NCBI GenBank assembly: GCA_947184155.2
Contig: CAMXCT020000898.1
Span: 62,001-126,000, forward strand
Length of the DNA stretch: 64,000 nucleotides
DNA from: Cladocopium goreaui
Lineage: Eukaryota > Sar > Dinophyceae > Suessiales > Symbiodiniaceae
Direction of reading: 5' to 3'
The notes under the pieces are model-generated. The model ran no database searches. It saw only the letters and a list, made by a program, of their open reading frames with translations, and was not told the DNA's origin. A program made the position numbers and the translations under genes. Positions 34,971-44,622 of this stretch are shown here, piece after piece. Within the stretch, counting starts at the first letter, position 1. Each line of letters starts with the position of its first letter.

Positions 34971-34995
34971 TATCTCTTTAAGTAAATTAAGACAC
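34971..34995 (-). promoter_or_regulatory. Putative viral promoter upstream of the small zinc-finger gene
   Basis: On the minus strand TGTCTTAA, six bases, then TTAAAGAGATATT, followed by TTATATAAATCATAG and the ATG at 34950. Matches the motif at 34634-34659. Confidence 0.55.
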
Positions 34996-34997
34996 TA

Positions 34998-36224
34998 TTA
35001 TTGTGCTTTATACATATCCTTCAACTTCTGCCACAGGCGTAGTTTATAAACCTCCCTCATTTGTTTCAGCATTTGCTTTTTCTTACTATCATTACCTTTT
35101 GAAGCAAACCAAGTTTTATAAGCACTATCAAACTGTTCATACTGTTCTTTTGTAATCATATCTTTGTTTTTAGCATTTACGAACTCTTCTCTTAATCTTT
35201 GAACACCTATTGTGGATGCCCCTACCGGTTTTTGTATTGTCTTTCTCTTGCCACTATCTTTAGGTTCATCAATTTCATCATCTGCCTCCGCTCCTCCTAC
35301 TTCTAACTCTGTTTTGTTTTTGTTCCTTTTCTTTCTCATTTTAGGTTCTTCTTCTGGACTGCTCCCATCTCTTTTTTCAGCATTCATTCTTTCAGTTCCT
35401 TCTCTGAAATGTTTGGGTCGCGAAGCTCTCGCGCCGCTGGTTGCGGGTCGCCCTGCTTTGCCTCTTGGTTCTATTGTTGTTTAAGGAGATGCTCTTTTAG
35501 ATGAACTACTTACATCCATAACCTCTACAACGGGTAAGGCTTGAGAACTGCTTGAAGATGCTGATGCCACTGCTTTAGGCTTGGCTTTGGGTTTTGCCTT
35601 GGCTTGAAGCATAACTTCATCATCAGTTGCCATACTATACATTTCAGGTTTTATAGGAGCAAAAGTTCTTGGTGGGTTGATGTGGTGTATCTGTTCAGGT
35701 ATTGTGGGTTTGCTCTGTTTGAAGACTTCCCCTCTGTGGTTCATTGCTGTTTCTTCTCTTCTTTTGGTTGCTGTATTTGCTCTTTGTGTCAGTTCAGCAT
35801 TCAATTGAGATGCTTGTTGGGTGCTTGAAATTGGTATTGTCGGTGTGGCCTGTTGTGTTAATTCTTCATCTACATTCATAGGCTGTGTTGGTTGTGCTAT
35901 TACCGGTGATGTTGTGGGTAGTTGCTGTAGTCTTTCAGTGTGATATGTTCTACCTGCTGTTCTTACATTTTGCCTTAATAGTAGTTCCGACATTTGTCTC
36001 AATAATAGTTTTCCCTGCTCTTCTTTCAGTTGTTCCATAGCATCGGCACCATCAAATATACTGCCTTCAGGTGAATTTCTGAAAAAAGTTGCGTCTCTAT
36101 TTGGCAATGCGCCAGTCAGTTTTTCATTTTCTGATATTAAATTGGTGATTTCTTCATAAGTTGGTCTTCTGCGTAATCCATATTTGGACATTTTATTTAC
36201 ATTCTCTATCACTGCTGTTGCCAT
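34998..36224 (-). pseudogene. PLV-conserved hypothetical protein split by an in-frame TAA
   Basis: The first part (36224-35481, 247 codons) begins with an R-R-R-P-T-Y-E-E-I motif followed by LPNRDATFFRNSP, a pattern I associate with a protein found next to capsid genes in PLVs. It continues with Gln/Thr/Pro-rich low-complexity sequence. A TAA at 35481-35483 ends it, but the same frame stays open for about 160 more codons to 34998. That second part (first ATG at 35387) ends with a basic helical domain (GASTIGVQRLREEF ... YKLRLWQKLKDMYKAQ). I read the two as one ~408-codon gene broken by a nonsense codon. Separate genes are possible but the same frame and zero spacing argue against it. Probably virion-associated. 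Confidence 0.65.
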
Positions 36225-36261
36225 TATAATATAAAATTGTGTAGAAATAATTTTATATTAT

Positions 36262-36588
36262 CTATGTAAAATTCAGACTTCTAAATTGATTTATTTGATG
36301 CTGTAAATGTTCTAAACTATTGTGGTTAAGATTGTCTCTTTGTATTTCATTATTAATTCTGTCTAATTGATTTCTATAATTCACTCTGTTATTTGCTTCA
36401 ACTATATCATTTCTTATTGATATTAATTTATCTCTTGTCTCTTTTTCATCTAATTGTTTCTTCAACCACGCCATATACCTTGTGTCATAATGTTTAAACA
36501 TACCACTGCCAGTTGCTTTACCTGCTGGGGCATTCATCTTCTTTCTAAAATTTGTTGTAGTGTGTTTTCTCTTATATGCCTGAAACAT
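36262..36588 (-). CDS. Small hypothetical viral protein, coiled-coil
   Basis: 108 residues, intact. Basic N-terminus (FQAYKRKHTTTNFRKK), then a long charged helical stretch with repeated Asn/Arg/Leu heptad-like spacing (RNDIVEANNRVNYRNQLDR). No known motif. Lies between the MCP gene and the 36224 gene on the same strand, so probably expressed with the structural genes. Confidence 0.6.
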   Translation of the reverse strand: MFQAYKRKHTTTNFRKKMNAPAGKATGSGMFKHYDTRYMAWLKKQLDEKETRDKLISIRNDIVEANNRVNYRNQLDRINNEIQRDNLNHNSLEHLQHQINQFRSLNFT

Positions 36589-36632
36589 CTATCTATATTT
36601 GTTCGTGAGAAAAAATATTGATAGATATTAGA

Positions 36633-36662
36633 AATTTAAAAACCCTGACAGGTTTTTAAATT
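36633..36662. terminator. Perfect 12-bp hairpin downstream of the MCP gene
   Basis: AATTTAAAAACC (36633-36644), six-base loop CTGACA, then GGTTTTTAAATT (36651-36662). Sits 38 bp past the MCP stop codon, in the gap before the next gene. Similar AT hairpins at 41666-41691 and 44546-44578 also follow gene ends, as in mimivirus-type transcript 3' ends. Confidence 0.6.
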
Positions 36663-36699
36663 AAAAATATTTAACTATATTTTTTGTTAGAAAATATTT

Positions 36700-38267
36700 T
36701 TAGTCATAGACAATGCTTCCGTCAGAGCGAAGCTCAAGCACTGTCTCTGAAACAAGGGTAGTGAATATTTCTTCAATCTGTTCTGTTTCCGCCAGTGTTC
36801 CTTCTGTTCCTTTGATTTTGAAAGTGATTAAGCTTCCCATCTTTGTATTAACGCCACTAAAGGCTAAGTCTGACATGTTCTCCATTGAGAAGCCAATGAC
36901 AAATTTATTAGAACGATACTGCTTATAACTGATATTCAGTGAGTTTTGTTCCGGATTTAAGTAGTGTAATGTCCGCCTCAAAAAATAGAATGCTTCGGAA
37001 AGTGATTGAACTTCGAACTCAGGAAATTTCTTATTAGAGATTTGAAGTTGGTAAGTAAGTGCCCTACTGTTGTCAGCAAACCCTTTTCCTTGTTGTAATG
37101 GCAATGTATCTGCTAAAGGACCGTCAGTAATCTCTCCATTAATCATAGGATTGTAAAAATAGTTCCATCTCTTATAAATATAATTATCTGGCATATAGTA
37201 TCCATAGCGACTTCCACCCCTTGGACTTCTATAAAGGGTGATGAAAGCATTAGTCAGTTTAGAAGCGGATTTAACAATATTCATATTGATTTCACCTCCA
37301 CCAGTGTTGAATGTTTGTGTAATAGTGTGGTATTGTGGGATGATAAGTTTAATGATTGTCCTTCCAATAAGTGTTTTGTAATGTTATTATCAACAGTGTT
37401 GTCAAGTGTGATTACTTCTGCTCTAATGATTACATTGTTAATTTTCCAACTTACAGATGTATTGCCTCCTTGAAAGTAATAACCTTGCTTGTCAGTTTCA
37501 GTATTGGGGTTTGTTTGGGCGTCTCCTTGGGGGACTACAATAGGTTCATTACCATCTGATACAATAGTAAATTCTAATTCTAATGGTGCTACTCTCAATG
37601 GTAAGTAGTAGTTGCTTTCAAGTAATCCACAGCAGGGTTTGTGAGAAAGTCGGGCTTTTCCATTAGCACCGGGGATGCCTGATAAACTATGTCTGGTAGG
37701 TCTAAAATCAATTCTCCCATATTCATTGTGGTCTGCGGTTGTATCAACAGTTGCTACACCACCAGCATTAGTTGCTCCTGATGTTGTATAATCAATAAAG
37801 TTATTTAAACCATTGGCATACAAGTGGTAGTCATCATCATAAGATGGGTTTGCTGAACTTTCTATGTCATCCATTTCATTAACATCTTTTGACTTGAATG
37901 ATTTAAATAACTCACAATGGCGGTTATATTCAATAATGTCTTGAACCATCTGACCTCCTACAGTTGCCCTATATCGGTTAAAGAATGAATGAAGACCACC
38001 TAAAGGTCTTAAAAACTTTTCTCTTGTCCCATCAGTGTTTTGAAGTGTGGCAAATAGACGAACACTGCTTAAATCCAGATATTGGTTTGCCTCTCCGCTG
38101 ATGTAAAATCTTATGTTCTTGTTTCCTTGATTACTGGCATAGATGTTAGACCCTGATGGAAAATAATTTACAAACCGGCGGTCTGTGATATATTGTGCCG
38201 TTTCTGGGATGCCGAAGTTAAGATTATTAATCATAACATTGGAACTTTCGCTAATAATATTCTCCAT
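36700..38267 (-). pseudogene. Major capsid protein (double jelly-roll type), split by a -1 frameshift
   Basis: Forms the viral shell. Two overlapping frames, 38267-37281 and 37284-36700, together read as one ~520-residue capsid protein. The N-terminal half has the PLV-type start (IPETAQYITDRRFVNYFPSG) and strand-rich sequence. The C-terminal half ends in LVSETVLELRSDGSIVYD, the usual tail of PLV capsid proteins. The frames cross near 37345-37356, where the second frame is already open and reads LIIPQYHTITQTFNTGGGE before its apparent ATG. The crossing bases on the minus strand are A TTA AAC, close to a -1 slippery heptamer; loss of one T from TTTAAAC would also explain it. Neighbour genes carry similar one-base losses, so mutation is favoured. 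Confidence 0.82.
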
Positions 38268-38341
38268 AACTTATATATTTAAATTTAGATATTTTATATT
38301 CTATATCATTTCTTTTTATGTGGGATTAACTTAACATTTTT

Positions 38342-38518
38342 TTAATTGAATATCATTGTTTTTTCTATATTATTTTCATTGTTTTCTACTAAACTTTTTA
38401 TAGCATTATAATCACTGGGTGGTTTATTCATCATCTTCTCTAATTTCTTATATGTTGATTGTCCTTTTGATAGTTGTATTGGTTTTTGTTGATGTTTATA
38501 ATCTATTCTTTTTAACAT
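38342..38518 (-). CDS. Small hypothetical viral protein
   Basis: 58 residues from the ATG at 38518 (LKRIDYKHQQKPIQLSKG); an in-frame ATG at 38536 would add six hydrophobic residues. Lys/Gln/Asn-rich, no recognised domain. Located directly upstream of the MCP gene on the same strand, 74 bp apart. Confidence 0.5.
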   Translation of the reverse strand: MLKRIDYKHQQKPIQLSKGQSTYKKLEKMMNKPPSDYNAIKSLVENNENNIEKTMIFN

Positions 38519-38543
38519 TATTAATATTATATACAAAATAATA

Positions 38544-39113
38544 TTAAGAATGTATCGCCTTTATATGTTTCCTCATATAGTCTCTTGAAAGTTCTTTTCT
38601 GCAGATTTCACATTCAATTATTTCTTTGTTTTTAGCAAGCATTTTTTCCTTTCGTTTTTCATAAGATTTTCTCTTTTGTTTCTTGTATTCTTCTGGGTTA
38701 TTCTCCCTGTATTCTTTTTGCCTTTCCAGCACTTTCGGTTTATTATTCTGGTAGTTAATTTTGTTTTGTTCTGATTTTCTTTCTTTGTGTTCCTTATGCC
38801 ATTCTTCTCTTGTTCTACCTGCTATTTGTGAATTTAATGTGCCATATTTTCTTATATATATATTCTCCTTCTATTGCTCTCAACTGTTCTTTATTTTCAC
38901 AGGGTGTTTCCTTGATGAGTTCTATATAAAAATGTTCCACTCCTAATTCATTTATTTTTTGTAGAATTTGTAGTTTTTATATTGTGTTCCCGTTCTTGCT
39001 TTTCTATGTCCTACCATTCGCATATTTAATGACTGACAAGTAGAACCGATATAAACATCATCATCTACATCATTCAAAACTTGATAAATCTTTGCCTTGG
39101 AATAATCCACCAT
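38544..39113 (-). pseudogene. Second GIY-YIG endonuclease with C2H2 finger, two frameshifts
   Basis: An ATG at 39113 opens a frame with the GIY-YIG core: KIYQVLND, then VYIGSTCQSLNMRM and an R/H-rich helix. It stops after 53 codons; a second frame continues the fold (LGVEHFYIELIKETP ... EGEY), and a third frame reads through REEWHKEHKERKSEQNK to a final C2H2 finger (CEICRKELSRDYMRKHIKAIH). The last frame alone is open from 38732. At least two indels, near 38950 and 38865. Distinct in sequence from the GIY-YIG gene at 26.3-26.8 kb, so two separate acquisitions or an old duplication. Confidence 0.72.
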
Positions 39114-39154
39114 TATATGTTAATATATGTTTTTATCTGTTTAAATGTATATTT

Positions 39155-40020
39155 CTATATTTTAACCGGATGATTTGGATTGATGCCATTACTAATTTTT
39201 GTTGTAGGGTGTAAATGCCACTTGCCTTGATGGGCAAAATTTATATAACTATGTGCTAATAAAGGGTTTAGTTCTTTCCAGTTTGAAGTTTCAGCATAAC
39301 CATCTAACAAACTCACTACATCATTGGGATTACGCAGGTCAATTCTTCTTGGGTCTTGTTTCCCTTTTCTTCTTGATTTTATGGTTGGTGTGGCAAAAGT
39401 GGTAGTAGCAAATCTGTTAGGCATATCATTGTTTATTTGATTGACCACTGCTGACGCTAAACTGTGTGATACAAGACGCTTAACATCAGGGTTTTCTTTC
39501 AAATACTTCACTACATCTTGGTATTTTTCACTTGCTTTTATGTTTCTGGTTGGGACTAATAATAAGTCATCCATAATATCTCTTGTCAATGAACCATCCT
39601 TGCCACCAGTCCCAGCAATATATAGTGTAGAACCAGTTTTATATAACCCATCAGGACTGTCATAAGCATTCCATAATCCTCTCCTATCTTCAATCTTGTT
39701 TTTGTTTTGGATGTTTCTTCTTTGTAGAGGGTTGTATTCTTTCTGAGTTCATCATCTAAATTTCTTGTAAAGTCGTTCATTCTTGCGTTCCAGTCTGCGT
39801 TCTTTTTATTGTAATATTCCATTATGGCATCTTTGCCCTGTTTCATTAACTCATTGAATGCTACTCTACCTAATTTCTTTGCTAATTCTTTCATTTGGTC
39901 TCTTGATAATACATTTTCTATTGCTTCAACTGCCACTATTCTTTCCATTGCTTCTCTACCAAACTGTCTTGCTACTTGTGCTAATGCTGTTCTTGCTACT
40001 CCACCAATAAATCCTATCAT
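39155..40020 (-). pseudogene. Lipase-like (alpha/beta hydrolase) viral protein, frameshifted
   Basis: The first frame (40020-39586) opens with a Gly/Ala-rich, possibly membrane-active N-terminus (MIGFIGGVARTALAQV) and a helical region up to NLDDEL. Near 39740 the coding frame shifts; the new frame runs NPLQRRNI ... LWNAYDSPDGLYKTGSTLY, IAGTGGKDGS, then DIMDDLLLVP and VSHSLASAVV, to the stop at 39155. The order (GT loop, helix, H-S-L motif, later D and H) fits the class-3 lipase-like proteins of PLVs. Around the presumed nucleophile Ser the usual G-x-S-x-G reads S-H-S-L-A, so both Gly residues are missing and activity is doubtful. Divergently transcribed from the penton gene. A role in membrane handling during entry or exit is an inference. 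Confidence 0.62.
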
Positions 40021-40068
40021 TTATATTAATGTTTATAAATTATAATCTAAAATAATAATATACTAGCA
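40021..40068. promoter_or_regulatory. Divergent promoter region between lipase-like and penton genes
   Basis: 48 bp, almost pure AT (TATTAATGTTTATAAATTATAA), separating two outward-facing starts. Must hold both promoters. No TTAAAGAGAT motif is present, which fits late expression. Confidence 0.45.
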
Positions 40069-40930
40069 ATGATGAGTAATAAACTAACTTACAAGAAAAT
40101 ATTTATAGATAGCACCTACCGGTTGCCATCATCAAGGTCAAGTGCCGACTTCTCCATTGAGTTAAATGAAATTTAGAAACACCAGAGAGAACAAAAATGT
40201 ATATAACTGATGTATCTATTCCAGCAGTCTGGAAATCCACCGAAATAAATTTCTATGAGTATCTCTATGTAATGATTTATGATGATAGCAATGTTTTTGT
40301 AAAGAATTTCAGAGTATATTTAGGTAATAAAATATATTTCGCAAGTCAGTTATGTTTTGATATTTCAGAAGGATTAAACAGCAACACAACGGATTTATCA
40401 GCAGGTGGGATATTTGTTTATTCTTATGATGAAGCAACAAGAACCGTAGAATTTAAAATTAAGGAAGGATTAAATTATAAAGTTAAAATACCAACAGATA
40501 CTGAATTAGCAACTTATGTTGGTGGAAGTTGGGATACTGGGACTGTCTCATATAATAGTAGCAATCCAGTTTCCATAAATTATTTGTTGAGTAATTTTGT
40601 TCCATCATCTCCATTAACAACTTGGACAAGTTCATATCTCAATCTTATACCGTTTAGATATTTATTCATTACTTCTAATGCTCTTACAGATTATCACTAT
40701 TCTGCTGCAAATTCATATTCATCAGCAATCATAAGGAAGGTGCTTTGCACTGAACAATTGGGTGGAGTGATTAACGATAATTCACCACCCCATCAAGAGG
40801 ACTACATTGATATTGGGGGAAGAATTTAAGAAAATTAGATTTTAAAATAACTGACGCAAAGGGTAATGTTATGAATTTATATGACATCCCAGTTCAGTCT
40901 GCTTTACTAATCACTTCGTCCAGTTATTAA
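40069..40930 (+). pseudogene. Penton / minor capsid protein, two frameshifts
   Basis: Single jelly-roll type vertex protein of PLVs. ATG at 40069 (or 40072) begins KKIFIDSTYRLPSS and SADFSIELNE, the typical start. One A is missing near 40170, so the frame hits TAG at 40174; the next frame continues TPERTKMYITDVSIP and forms the main open segment 40197-40829. At 40826 another shift occurs; the third frame gives RKLDFKITDAKGNVMNLYDIPVQ and stops at 40930, matching the usual end L-D-F-x-D-x-x-G-N. About 285 residues in all. First gene of the plus-strand late-like cluster. Confidence 0.75.
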
Positions 40931-41039
40931 AATCAAAGCAACTCCCAAGAAAAATAATAAAAACTAAATCATCATTCCATATATTTTCCGTCAAACTAAA
41001 TATATAGAATATTGAAAGAATTTCTATAGAACATTATAT

Positions 41040-41663
41040 ATGAGTATAAAGGTGGTTGATTTACAAAATGAAGCAGTAAAAGAAGAAGCGCCAACACTTG
41101 AACCAATTGAAGAAGCAAAAGAAGAAGAACAACCTGAACTGGTTAATGAAGTAGATGAAGAACCAATTGAACAACCAAAAGAAGAAGTAAAAGAACAACT
41201 GAAAGAAGAAGTAAAAGAAGAAACAAAACCAAAAAGACAAACACAGAAGGATAGAATACAGTGTCCTAAATGTCTCAAAGAAGTCTCATTGAAGACATAC
41301 AGGTATTCACGCGAAAAAAACTGCGGTGGCCAACTATCAGAAAAACCAGTCAAACCACACGCAAAACCCAAAGCAAAACAAACAGCAAAACCTAAACCTA
41401 AACCACCTCCTGATAGAGCCGTAGGCTCTATGAGCTGGGGCAACAAAGCCCCACCTGAAATATATTATAGCGATGAAGAAGAAGAAGTGCCAACCCAACC
41501 TTTAATAAAGAAAAAGCAACCAGTTCCAGTTCAACCCATCAACCCAGTTGATGCTATGGCTCAACACTATTTGGTATTACAACAACAATTCATAAAACAA
41601 AAGCAAGAAAAATACAACAATTTATGTATGAATATGTTTTCTTCAAAAACTAAGAGAAGATAA
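41040..41663 (+). CDS. Acidic/basic protein with C-x2-C zinc motif
   Basis: 207 residues, intact. Residues 10-70 are Glu/Lys repeats (coiled-coil or disordered). Then a conserved core CPKCLKEVSLKTYRYSREKNC, a treble-Cys zinc-binding pattern, followed by a Lys/Pro-rich linker (KPKAKQTAKPKPKPP) and a helical end. The same core occurs in PLV and virophage-like proteins of unknown function. Lies between penton and fibre on the plus strand; preceded by TATAGAATATTG, similar to TATAGAATATAA upstream of the MCP gene. Possibly a DNA-binding or packaging accessory protein; this is inference. Confidence 0.65.
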   Translation: MSIKVVDLQNEAVKEEAPTLEPIEEAKEEEQPELVNEVDEEPIEQPKEEVKEQLKEEVKEETKPKRQTQKDRIQCPKCLKEVSLKTYRYSREKNCGGQLSEKPVKPHAKPKAKQTAKPKPKPPPDRAVGSMSWGNKAPPEIYYSDEEEEVPTQPLIKKKQPVPVQPINPVDAMAQHYLVLQQQFIKQKQEKYNNLCMNMFSSKTKRR

Positions 41664-41665
41664 AT

Positions 41666-41691
41666 ATAAAATAATATCTCAATTATTTTAT
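41666..41691. terminator. 10-bp hairpin between the acidic protein and fibre genes
   Basis: ATAAAATAAT, six-base loop, ATTATTTTAT. Begins just past the TAA of the upstream gene and 7 bp before the fibre ATG. Candidate transcript-end hairpin. Confidence 0.5.
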
Positions 41692-41697
41692 TATTTA

Positions 41698-44321
41698 ATG
41701 GTTCAATTGGACGGTGGCAATACTATCATAGGAACAGAATTTATCAAACTTTTAGACGGGTTCATCAAATTTAGCAACAGAGCAGTATGTAAATACAGCA
41801 GTTGCTAATGGTGGAGTTGGTGGAGGAACAGGCACGACTGACTTAACAAATTATTATAATAAAACTGAGACAGATGCTTTATTAAATAATAAATATAATA
41901 AAACTGAGGCTGACACATTGTTAGATACAAAACTGAATGTAAATAATCCTCAAAATATGGAAGGAACATTGAATATAGGAAGTGTAGGTGGAACATCAAA
42001 GATTATTATAAATGCGGTTTCATCGTCAAATGATTTTTATGTTAATGGCGATGCACAAGTATTAGGTAATCACTTAGTAGCATCATTAGATAGTAGCGGT
42101 TATATCAAAGGTTCAAATATTCAGTCCAATACATTTAATGCTCTAAATTTAAATGATATACTTTTTCAAAGCAACAATGATACTTATATACAATATGATG
42201 TTTCTGAAACTAAAATTGTAGCAAGCAAATTAATCCAATGTGGAGGCAATCTTAAAACACAGGAGATATACACCATAGCACCATTAGATTTAGTGATTAA
42301 GAGAGGAGGTGTTGATTACATAACCTTAGCAGATGGTCAAATACAATTTAACCAACCTACAAATTTATCTATAACTCCTGACCTTTCCGACTGTGTAAAA
42401 TTAACTGGTGAAGCATCCCAAACAATAGCAGGTAATGTTGTTGTAGGTGGCACTCTTAATACAAATACACTAAACAGCAATGGCAACAGTGATATAGTTT
42501 TACAAAGAAACGGAGTTGAATATATGAAATTAGAAGGGACACTACAAGCAGTAGAGATGACAAGAGGTGTTAAATCAAACACTTATGATAGTATAGGTAA
42601 TGCCGATGTTAATTTTAGAAGAAACACTACTGATTTCTTTTATTTAAGAAATAACACATTAGATTTAAATAGTGGTATATCATTATCAGCAGATGGAGCG
42701 AGTATAAATGAAATATCATCAAAACCAGCATCAAATTTAGTAATTCAAAGAGCAGGAATTGATTATATAACACTGACTGATGGACAAATTCAATTTAATC
42801 AACCTACTAATTTAGCAACAGGGGCGATACATCAAACTGTGTTAAATATACTGGTGAAACATTACAGACAATAGAAGGTGATGTAGTCATAGGCGGTGGG
42901 GCCGGTGGGGCTCAATTTGGTAGTTTTGATTTAACTGTTAATGGAACTTCTTATTTTCTTTCAGGCATAGAGTTAGTCCTTGGGGGGACAGTTGTTTTAG
43001 GAACTGGTAAAGGTTATATCCGTTCTATTAATATAGGAGGTGGTAATACTGCTTATGATTATTGTATTTTTGCTTCTGGTGGCGTCCATCGGTTTTATAT
43101 TGGTGGTAGTCCATTCCCTCAACACTTAAAATTTCAATTGTCATTAACACAGGCATATTTCAATGTAGATGTTGTATGCCATACTGAATTACAAACTGAT
43201 GTCATCAATACAAAAAATGCTACTAATGTTGATTTGGTGTTTAAAAGAAACGATGTTAATATCTTTAAACTGAATACAAGTAATCAAATACAATTGCTAG
43301 GTGGTAATGAAACATCCTTTGTGTATGAAGAGGCATATTTTGATTTGGTTAATTACAATGTATTAAGAATTACAAACACTGAAAATGTTGATAATGGTAT
43401 TATTGCGTTTGGTGTTGGTGATGTGTTGGATGTGTTCCAGATTTTTAAGACAGGTATAACATCAACAGTTGAATTATCATTACCTCAGGTTTTATGTAAT
43501 AGTTTTGATAGTTTTGCTGGTGATAATGATGTAGTTTTCAATAGAAACGGGGTTGAATTCTTTAGATTAGGAACTGGTTATTCTACTTCAAATGGAGCAC
43601 CAACCAACTTATTAAATGTTGATAGTAGCACTGGTGTTTCTTCGGGCTGGATGTTTGCTAATGCTTTTGCTAATAGAAGCGACAATACAAATACTGAATT
43701 TAGAGGTGCTATTAGTGGTGGTAGTGGTTGGGGTAAAATTTATATGTTGTATGAGCACGTTGATGAAAATTTACATTTCTATACCGATGTTGAAGTAGAT
43801 GAAGGTAAGAAGTTATAGGTCAAAATCGCATATACTGTGGTGGTAATTTAGTGATTGATATGTCAGGCACTGTTTTGAACTCAAGACAAAATACAACAGT
43901 TGTAGCAGGTGTGTCTTTATCTGGTGAGTTAGTCGATACAAGTGATAAAACTAAAAAATATGATATTAAAAGTGTTGAGCACAATTTTACAGATATAGTA
44001 AAACAGATTGAACCTAAAACTTTCAAAATGAAAGATGAAAAGGAAATAGGCATAAGTAAAAATCATATTGGTTTTGTTGCTGATGAAATTGAAGAAGTTA
44101 TACCAAAGGATTTTGAGAATATTGTTATGTAAAATGATGAAGGTATTAAACAGTTAAATTATGTGAAATTATCTTCTGTTTTATGGGGTGCTGTAAGAGA
44201 GCAACAATCAAAAATAGAGCATTTAGAAGCAACAATGTTTGAGATGATGGAGGAGATAAAAGAATTGAAAGGTAAAGGTAAAGCAAAAGCAAAAGCAAAA
44301 TCAAAACCTAAAGATAATTAA
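41698..44321 (+). pseudogene. Fibre-like protein with C-terminal S74 intramolecular chaperone, four lesions
   Basis: About 870 codons in several frames. An ATG at 41698 is followed by an extra G near 41760. The main frame then has phage-fibre style repeats (YYNKTETDALLNNKYNKTEA) and at least five degenerate repeats of the form D-x-V-x-x-R-N-G-V-E-Y-x-x-L. Further shifts lie near 42827 and 43815. Open segments are 41918-42874, 43138-43818 and 43851-44132. The last parts carry the S74 pattern: SDKTKKYDIKSV, IGFVADEIEEVIP, then after an in-frame TAA (44130-44132) NYVKLSSVLWGAVREQQ and a Lys/Ala tail to 44321. S74 domains help trimer fibres fold and then cut themselves off. A surface attachment role is inferred. 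Confidence 0.7.
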
Positions 44322-44337
44322 ATTATAAACCTATAAT

Positions 44338-44550
44338 ATGGGCAATAAACCAAGTTCAGTTGAAAACGGTTGTATTCAAGAATTGAGTAAAATTAATGAA
44401 GAAGAGTTGGACATCAGTAGAATAGATTAATTACAAATAAAAGCCTTAAAAGAAATCAATAGCAAAATTGAAAAATTGAACAAGGAAAAATCTGATAAGA
44501 TTATGTATAAACTACCTGCTATTCAACCTTGTAGTTGGAGTTTGATTTAA
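44338..44550 (+). pseudogene. Small hypothetical viral protein with in-frame TAA
   Basis: Begins MGNKPSSVENGCIQEL; the start M-G-N-x2-S could be a myristoylation signal. A TAA at 44428-44430 divides it, after which the same frame continues with a short coiled-coil (IKALKEINSKIEKLNKEK) to the stop at 44550. 70 codons in total. No family recognised. The stop codon lies inside the hairpin at 44546-44578. Confidence 0.45.
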
Positions 44551-44578
44551 TAATATTAAAGACATTAATATTATTAAA
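44546..44578. terminator. Perfect 14-bp hairpin between converging genes
   Basis: TTTAATAATATTAA, five-base loop AGACA, TTAATATTATTAAA. Lies between the plus-strand fibre/small gene cluster and the minus-strand packaging ATPase, so it could end transcripts from both sides. Confidence 0.65.
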
Positions 44579-44622
44579 CTAATGATTGTAAATATTCTTG
44601 GTATTTGTTGCTTCTTTATTCT

